DNA of 64,000 nt from Buddleja alternifolia (lineage: Eukaryota > Streptophyta > Magnoliopsida > Lamiales > Scrophulariaceae): positions 9,491,134 to 9,555,133 of the forward strand of contig CM033401.1 of assembly GCA_019426215.1 (NCBI GenBank). The letters are read 5' to 3'. Position numbers and translations under genes: made by a program. This document shows, in pieces, positions 58,897 to 64,000 of this stretch (its first letter is position 1; every line of letters starts with the position of its first letter). The notes under the pieces were generated by a model, which saw only the letters and a list, made by a program, of their open reading frames with translations, did no database searches and had not been told where the DNA came from.

Positions 58897-59443
58897 TTAG
58901 ATAACTGCTTTTAGTAAAATTTCCTTTCCCGCTTGAGCCATGAATCTAGAACTCCAACCATCCATTCTCCCATTAACCCGATCCTGAATTAATGTAAAGA
59001 CCTCTCTCCTCGATTTCTCTACTACCGAAGGTAGCCCCACGTATTTGTCGTGTTTCTCCACCATCTGTACCCCCAGCAAGTTAGCTAGCTCCTCTCGCAG
59101 ATTCTGTGGTGTATTTTTACCAAACACCACGGTAGATTTTTGTAAGTTAATTTCCTGCCATGAGGTACCTGCAAAACGTGTCAGCACATCCTTTATACTT
59201 TGAATAGCCGTGTGAGAGGCTTGACAAAATATCAAAGTGTCATCAGCGAATAGAAGATGACTGATACTCGGGGCCATCCCCGTAATCTTAACACCCTCCA
59301 ATCGCCCTCTCCTTTCCTCCTCTTGTATCATACAACTGAAAACTTCTGCACACAGTAAGAATAAATAGGGGGAGAGAGGGTCTCCTTTTTGGATACCCCT
59401 CTGGGGGAAAAGATAGCCAAATTGTGTACCAGTAAGCATAAAT
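58897..59443 (-). pseudogene. LINE reverse transcriptase core, second part
   Basis: The longest intact LINE frame. TSVSYSFMLTGTQFGYLFPQ, RGIQKGDPLSPYLFLLCAEV, LLFADDTLIFC and QKSTVVFGKN are the conserved RT blocks around the YADD-type active site (FADD here). The reading frame joins in sense to 60645-61101 once the insertion is removed. The frame upstream of 59444 is contributed by the inserted element. Confidence 0.92.
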
Positions 59444-59460
59444 GAGTAAGAGACAGAAGT

Positions 59461-60627
59461 AAATGTATTCAACTTCTCTTTCTCAAAAAGTGGATTATAC
59501 TCTCAGGTAAGTTTCTCTCTCTCTCTCTCTCCTTGAGAGTTTTTTCACCACCTCCACCGCCTCCTCCACCACCTCCACCACCTCCACTTTCTGCAAATCA
59601 TCACCTCCTCTATTGCCTTCTCTCTCTCTTCTTGAGAGTTTTTCTCTCTCTCTTCTTGAGAGTTTTTTCCACCACCTCCACCGTCTCCTCCACAATCTCC
59701 ACCGCCTCCTCCACCGCGCCATCTCATCTCTCCACCACCTACACTGCGCCATCTCCCCTCATCCTTGCAGTACTGGCTCTTCTCCGCCACGCCGCGACCA
59801 TGCCTTCGCCGTCTACTGCTGCACTTGTCATCACTTTCAGCTAAGGTCAGATCAAGCCGACCTCCACTGTCATGGAATTTTTGGGTGAACCAAAGGATAG
59901 ATCCGACGTTTTTATGGCCGGATCTAAGTTCTTTATGGTCGGATCTGAGCTCCCTCCACCATGGAAACCACCTCTTGACTAAGGCTGAAAGGACACGTAT
60001 TGATCGAGAGCTTGGTCAACTCTTGGGTCGGATTTTGGACTCACCACATCTTCTTAATATGTCTCTATTGTGGTGTTTTTTGCGGCTTTCTAATTTCTGT
60101 TTTTTATTTGTTTGTGTCATTTTTTCCTTTTCGTTTTGTTTGAGGCATTTGGGTCTTGGTTTTTGCCAAAGGTGCTTCTTCGTTGGTGCCAAGTTCTTGG
60201 CCGTTCCAAGACTACCTATTATTGATACAACTTGCATGTATTGGTCTCCGCCAGCAATTGGGTGGGTGAAAATTATCTTTGATGGAGCCCTTTTTCCTAA
60301 CCCGAAAGGTGTTGGAGTGGGGATTGTTGCCCGGGCATTGGCGTGTGTAGATGGGCTTACTACGTTGAATCTGCAAAGTTGGAATTATGTGGGTCTCGAG
60401 GGTGATTGTCTTTCCCTCCTTCAAAAAATTAATTCACCATCAGAAGACATGTCTTCTGTGGGTTCTTTCGTTTTTGATTTTCAGTTGTTGTCTATCTCGT
60501 TTAGAACTAGTTTTTGTGTTGTTCGTTGTTTAACATGTGGTGCTCATTTGTTTGTAATTGGTGTTGTTTTGGGTTTGATTGTGGCCGACGTAGCCTAATA
60601 TATATTTACCGTTTCTCCTCAAAAAAA
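59461..60627 (+). mobile_element. retro-inserted chimeric LINE-like sequence
   Basis: Flanked by a 17-bp duplication GAGTAAGAGACAGAAGT (59444-59460 and 60628-60644) and ending in A7 (60621-60627), so it was inserted by LINE-type target-primed reverse transcription on the plus strand. The left half has (CT)n, three copies of a 'ctctctct.cttgagagttttt' unit and CCACCT/CCTCCA-rich sequence, unlike LINE coding DNA. The right half carries LINE RNase H pieces. One frame stays open from 59765 to 60598. Confidence 0.88.
59765..60598 (+). CDS. 277-codon open frame with partial RNase H inside the chimeric insertion
   Basis: Residues 1-90 are unrelated to LINE pol by eye. Residues about 105-150 are hydrophobic (SNFCFLFVCVIFSFSFCL) and could form one membrane segment. 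From about residue 155 the frame reads WSPPAIGWVKIIFDGALFPN, PKGVGVGIVARAL and YVGLEGDCLSLLQKINS: RNase H with the first catalytic Asp (FDGA) and the GDC Asp, but with about 30 residues between them deleted, including the region of the catalytic Glu. The end (SVGSFVFDFQLLSISFRTSF) is frameshifted relative to the family. Probably not a functional protein; the length of the open frame may simply reflect a young insertion. Confidence 0.45.
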   Translation: MQYWLFSATPRPCLRRLLLHLSSLSAKVRSSRPPLSWNFWVNQRIDPTFLWPDLSSLWSDLSSLHHGNHLLTKAERTRIDRELGQLLGRILDSPHLLNMSLLWCFLRLSNFCFLFVCVIFSFSFCLRHLGLGFCQRCFFVGAKFLAVPRLPIIDTTCMYWSPPAIGWVKIIFDGALFPNPKGVGVGIVARALACVDGLTTLNLQSWNYVGLEGDCLSLLQKINSPSEDMSSVGSFVFDFQLLSISFRTSFCVVRCLTCGAHLFVIGVVLGLIVADVA

Positions 60628-61101
60628 GAGTAAGAGACAGAAGTGACACAAGCCATAATAAGTTCCGCCAAAATTGAATGAAAGCCTAACCGTTCTCATA
60701 TTATCAGAAATTAGGCGCCCGGGTGCAAAAGCTGACTGAGACTCGGATATAATATTATTCAGGTGAGGCTTAAGGCAGTTGGCAATGGCTTTGGATGCAA
60801 GTTTATAGATAACCTTACATAAACTGATTGGGCGCAATTGGGAAATAAATTCAGGTTTCTCGCATTTAGGTATTAGGACAATATGAGTAAAGTTAATTTT
60901 GTGCAGGAAACGACGGGAATTAAGGAGATTTAAAACACAATCAGTAACCCCTTTGCCGACAATATGCCAGAACTTTTGAAAAAAAATGGGAGACATACCG
61001 TCGGGCCTCGGAGCTTTCAACGGGTGCATTTGAGATAGAGCATGGGTCACTTCTGGTGCTACGAATCGTCTTGTCATCTCTGCATTCATAGCATCAGTCA
61101 C
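60619..61101 (-). pseudogene. LINE reverse transcriptase, first part
   Basis: Open from 61101 and broken at 60645 by the insertion boundary. The blocks LSQMHPLKAPRPDGMSPIFF, INFTHIVLIPKCEKPEFISQ and LRPISLCKVIYKLASKAIAN are RT blocks 0-2 of plant LINEs. The last residues before the stop (60644-60619) derive from the target duplication and insertion. Confidence 0.92.
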
Positions 61102-61628
61102 CTTCGGTCTAACCAGTTCAGAACATTTACCAAGTCATGATCTGAGGGATGAATAGAAGTAAAAATCTGCCCAAAGTAATCAGTAATGATTCATTGAATA
61201 TCTCCTTCATTATCTTTCCAAGTCCCCGAAGAATCCCTTAACCGGGTAATAGCGTTCTGTTTCCTCCTGTCTGATGCACATGCATGAAACTAACTTGTGT
61301 TTCGGTCTCCATCTTTTAACCATAATGCCCGACTCTGTTGTTTCCAGCACGTCTCCTCCTTAGATTGAAGTTCCTCTAACTCCGCCCATACCGCTGATTC
61401 AGCTACCCTCGATTCTGCCGTCACTACCCCCGCCCTAAGTTGTTTGAGATGTGATTCAAGTTCCTTGATCCGCTTGGGTGTAGAACGAAAATCAGCTTTG
61501 TCCCACTTTATCAATCCAATTCGACAGTTTCTAATATTATTCCAAACCACTTCATTAGCTTGTGCAGGGTCACAAGGGTCCCAAGCTCTTTTAAACTTAC
61601 TCAAACACCTCTGACGCTCTGGAGCCGA

Positions 61629-62251
61629 CTTGTATTTCAACTTACTCCTAGTTAATTGTAATGAATAAGAATACATTATATCCAAAACAAAGTTTGACGT
61701 ACAAAACTTAAGCCAATTATGCCAAAAAAAACGAATCATCTCATATAAATGATAAACAATTCAAATGAAGTGACCAATCACAATGCATGTATTCCTACTG
61801 TAAAATTTCAAATATATGGCCTGAACAAATCGGACGAAGATGATAATTATATTTAGGAGTCATTCCTAAAATTGCTTGGAACTTAAAATTTCAAAACAAT
61901 CATTACGCTCATATAATTAAACTTATATGGGATCCACCGCAACCATTATAATTACACCATAACTTCAATTCTCTTTGACTATAGCTAATCGCTCATAATT
62001 TAGAGCTAGCCATTAACATGTAACATCATGAAGTTATCTCCAGCTATAATTCACATCCTCACCAACTTCAAGCTCTCAAAAGAAGCTTCTATACGGCCAC
62101 TTACCGTATATATGTTCATGTCTAATTCGACAAAATTATTCTTAAACCAAACCAAACAAGCAATCTTTTAAAGTCAGAGTTCTTTGATTCTCTTGTATTA
62201 CCTCAATGAAGGAAACTTAATTAGGGTCTCAATCGATTAATTTGTCCATAA
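61629..62251 (+). promoter_or_regulatory. XTH upstream segment, copy 3
   Basis: From 'gtatttcaacttactcctagttaattg' to about 62055 it is colinear with 35905-36334 and 50250-50671. It then continues through 'caccaacttcaagctctc' and a TATA-like 'ttaccgtatatatg' near 62101-62114 into the XTH first exon at 62252. The uninterrupted order here shows the CATCC site without the LTR element. Promoter function is inferred from position only. Confidence 0.65.
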
Positions 62252-62844
62252 ATGCCTGCTTACTTTTGCACCATAAAGTCAAATGCCAAAATCGTAGCAT
62301 TATTGATATTTTTCGTCTTAGGCTCTTTTGCTATTTGTATTGGTGGAAATTCAATCAAGACTTTGATTTTACATGGGGTGATGGACGAGCTAAAATATTC
62401 AATTATGGCAAACTATTTAGGTTTTGTTGGGTTTTCATTATTTTTTATCGTCATTTTCTAAAACGTACGAAAAAATGAGTTTCCTTATGCTCGTATAAAA
62501 ATTAGACATGTGAGATTGTATTTTTTAGAATGGTTGAAATAGATAATTTGATGATATGTGAAATGATTGAGTTAGATACAAGTAGTGATAGTATGAATAG
62601 TATAAATAAAATAATACATAATATTACATTGATTAAGTATATTTATTAAGTAAAAAATGACAAAATTAACCCTAAAAAAAGCACTAAAAATAATCAAAAC
62701 GTGTCTGAAAATGTACACAAGCCTATAAAAGCCTCGGGCTTTGGCTCTGGCACTCAATCAATGAATAAGTACTTATTTGGGAAGATTGATATGCAACTTA
62801 AGCTTGTTAATTTCGGAATATTCACTGTCACTGCTTATTACGTA
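62252..62844 (+). pseudogene. XTH pseudogene, N-terminal part only
   Basis: A signal-peptide-like start KIVALLIFFVLGSFAICI runs straight into GGN; then a one-base loss near 62350 shifts the frame to NQDFDFTWGDGRAKIFNYGK, the start of mature XTH. After about 320 bp of unrelated AT-rich DNA (about 62412-62733) the gene resumes as [18 protein letters not shown] and LKLVNFGIFTVTAYYV, up to a GT donor at 62844. The catalytic [10 protein letters not shown] exon and the C-terminal exon are absent. It is oriented opposite to the two flanking XTH copies. Confidence 0.85.
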
Positions 62845-62925
62845 CGCAACTTTATTTTATAGTTTATACTCATTAGTTTCCAATTCCTTGTTAGCATTTC
62901 AACATGTCTCTTCTTTGATGTTTTA

Positions 62926-64000
62926 AGTGGTTGATATAATGAGCATTATTAATGCTTAATATACATTCTAAATTTTTAAATGAATCGGGCTTATTTCGAG
63001 TTGAGCCAGGCTAAACTCAAATTCGATTCATAAATTTATCGGGCCTAATTTAAAGTCTCAAACTCAACATGCTCATATTTAATTAAGCTTAGATCAACTA
63101 TACTATTGGCCGAGCCGTTGTTTTGGGCACGTCCGACTCAATTCATATTTGTCTTCTCCATTACATATTCCATTAAGTACGCCACTATTCCCAATGAAAC
63201 AAAACACCACTGACATTTCCATAATTTTATAAATTTTCTTCTTTATATCCTCTGACTAACAAAAGTGCTCAAACACAAACAATAAAATAATTCTCTACAA
63301 TATACCTATAAAACTCTACACAAATCAAACAATAACTTAAATATTTCACGACTAAATAACCAATCGCGGTATAACTATTTTCATCATCGTTACCAATCCT
63401 TCATCTCTTATGCTGCTCCATTAATCCCACACTCTGGCGGAAACCCCTGAGGAAACCTCTTAACATCCGAGCAGTAATTATATATCATGTAATTTTTCTG
63501 AACCCATTTCAACCTTTCTTGGCTTGTCGAATCCAATGCTTCATTCAACCAAGAATTGTTATTTCCAACTCTAGTTAAAGAGTTGAAATTTCTGTATGAG
63601 GCTGTGAATGGCGCTTGTGACCAATCAGTTTTGACAAGGCCGCCTCTTGTTGCCCAATCGTCCGCATTCCAGAGGCTAGAGTATATTCTCATTGCTTGGT
63701 TCTTTGGGTACGCCACACCAACTGATTCCGGGTTCTTGAACTCTCTTATTGGTGTTCCATCCACGGAAAAGCTGCAAATGGAGTGGAAATTATAAGTGGA
63801 AAACTAATCACAAGGCATATTTGAATGTGAACATTTTTGTATGGTTAGAAGGCGAAACGTAAAATAAACCTTATACTCAACCAAACAAGCCAACAAAACA
63901 TAATAAAACCAATTGTCATATTAAACGTGAGCCTATGATTCTAAAACACACTAACATTGACATACTATAACATAAAAAATACTTACATGATGCGCTGAGG
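62926..64000 (-). repeat. segmental duplication, copy 2 (partner 54332-55440)
   Basis: Colinear with 54332-55440 through 3' flank, terminal exon, intron and the first bases of exon 3. A 20-bp stretch near 54553-54575 ('caattaacagtccatatccaattc') is shorter here. Runs off the window. Confidence 0.92.
63408..64000 (-). CDS. XTH: xyloglucan endotransglucosylase/hydrolase, second copy, partial
   Basis: The terminal exon (63771-63408) reads [65 protein letters not shown] and [14 protein letters not shown]. The intron is at 63772-63986 and the last 14 bases of the preceding exon are at 63987-64000; the catalytic exon lies outside. It differs from the first copy by a handful of substitutions (IGV to VGV, APYR to ASYR, RAGN to RVGN, EELD to EALD) and by one extra C-terminal residue. 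It shares the missing Cys-containing loop. The function is presumably xyloglucan remodelling if the rest of the gene is intact. Confidence 0.92.

Larger units (their letters stand above)
57225..61628 (-). mobile_element. L1-type LINE, 5' truncated, carrying a nested insertion
   Basis: Poly-T at 57225-57234 marks the 3' tail on the minus strand. Going 5' to 3': lysine-rich pre-RT segment (61610-61290, ending SRALWLKDGDRNTS); RT N-terminal part (61101-60645: LKAPRPDGMSPIFFQKFW, LRPISLCKVIYKLASKAIAN, SAFAPGRLISDNM); interruption 59461-60627; RT continued (59443-58897: GIQKGDPLSPYLFLLCAEVF and the catalytic FADD at 59239-59250); zinc-binding segment (about 58050-57950: CPFCGSTRETSKHAFLEC); and RNase H (57690-57240: AEALAAVDAL, LEGDC, VQREGNRPAHVLAR). 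RNase H has Lys in place of its first Asp (INFKSS). Endonuclease and ORF1 are missing. Stops and frameshifts throughout. Confidence 0.93.

Noticed and set aside
59533..59844. Proline- and serine-rich frames over the CCACCT/CCTCCA tract, on both strands
   Set aside because: Simple-sequence DNA is open in several frames at once; no domain or conserved start.

Overview
This is a stretch of plant nuclear DNA, most likely from a eudicot. It is AT-rich and packed with transposable elements. The diagnostic signals are LTR retrotransposons primed by initiator-Met tRNA, Ty1/copia and Ty3/gypsy pol relics, plant L1-type LINEs, a tRNA-headed SINE, a PIF/Harbinger relic with its Myb/SANT-like partner, CACTA-type termini, and the two host gene families present: class III peroxidase and xyloglucan endotransglucosylase/hydrolase (XTH). 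The species cannot be fixed from the sequence. I saw no rRNA, intact tRNA, CRISPR array or bacterial feature.

Layout, left to right. 1-3237: degenerate LTR material and AT-rich spacer with one tRNA-like relic. 3238-12555: about 14 head-to-tail, minus-strand units of an intronless class III peroxidase fragment, basic unit about 590-595 bp (198 codons). A 2.3-kb solo LTR (7702-9998) splits one unit. 12556-16379: spacer with a 190-bp direct repeat. 16380-18122: Harbinger transposase and Myb/SANT-like relics, cut off by a gypsy element (18123-25692) that is itself fused to a truncated copia element (to 29035). 29036-34322: a non-coding retroelement interior and a minus-strand copia-type LTR. 34323-36334: a MITE, a SINE and a segment resembling XTH upstream DNA. 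36335-47249: a nest in which a small LTR element is joined to copia RT, whose 3' LTR is split by a gypsy chromovirus (39595-47211) with a perfect 5-bp target duplication. 47250-53857: LINE tails, CACTA-like elements, a second SINE and a second copy of the small LTR element, complete with a target duplication. 54332-64000: the XTH neighbourhood, with a three-exon minus-strand XTH gene, a LINE (57225-61628) carrying a chimeric retro-insertion, an inverted XTH pseudogene, and the start of a second, near-identical XTH copy that runs off the window.

The only plausible functional host coding sequence is the XTH gene at 54834-55910, and its signal-peptide exon is not visible. Everything else that codes is broken. 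The observations most worth following are: the peroxidase-derived satellite whose unit length is a multiple of three and whose C-terminal end joins in frame to the next unit; short tandem repeats in two unrelated gypsy-type LTRs in which each unit carries its own complementary arms (covarying hairpins); a chimeric retro-insertion with an open 277-codon frame; a gypsy element with young LTRs around a dead interior; and loss of one disulphide loop shared by both XTH copies.
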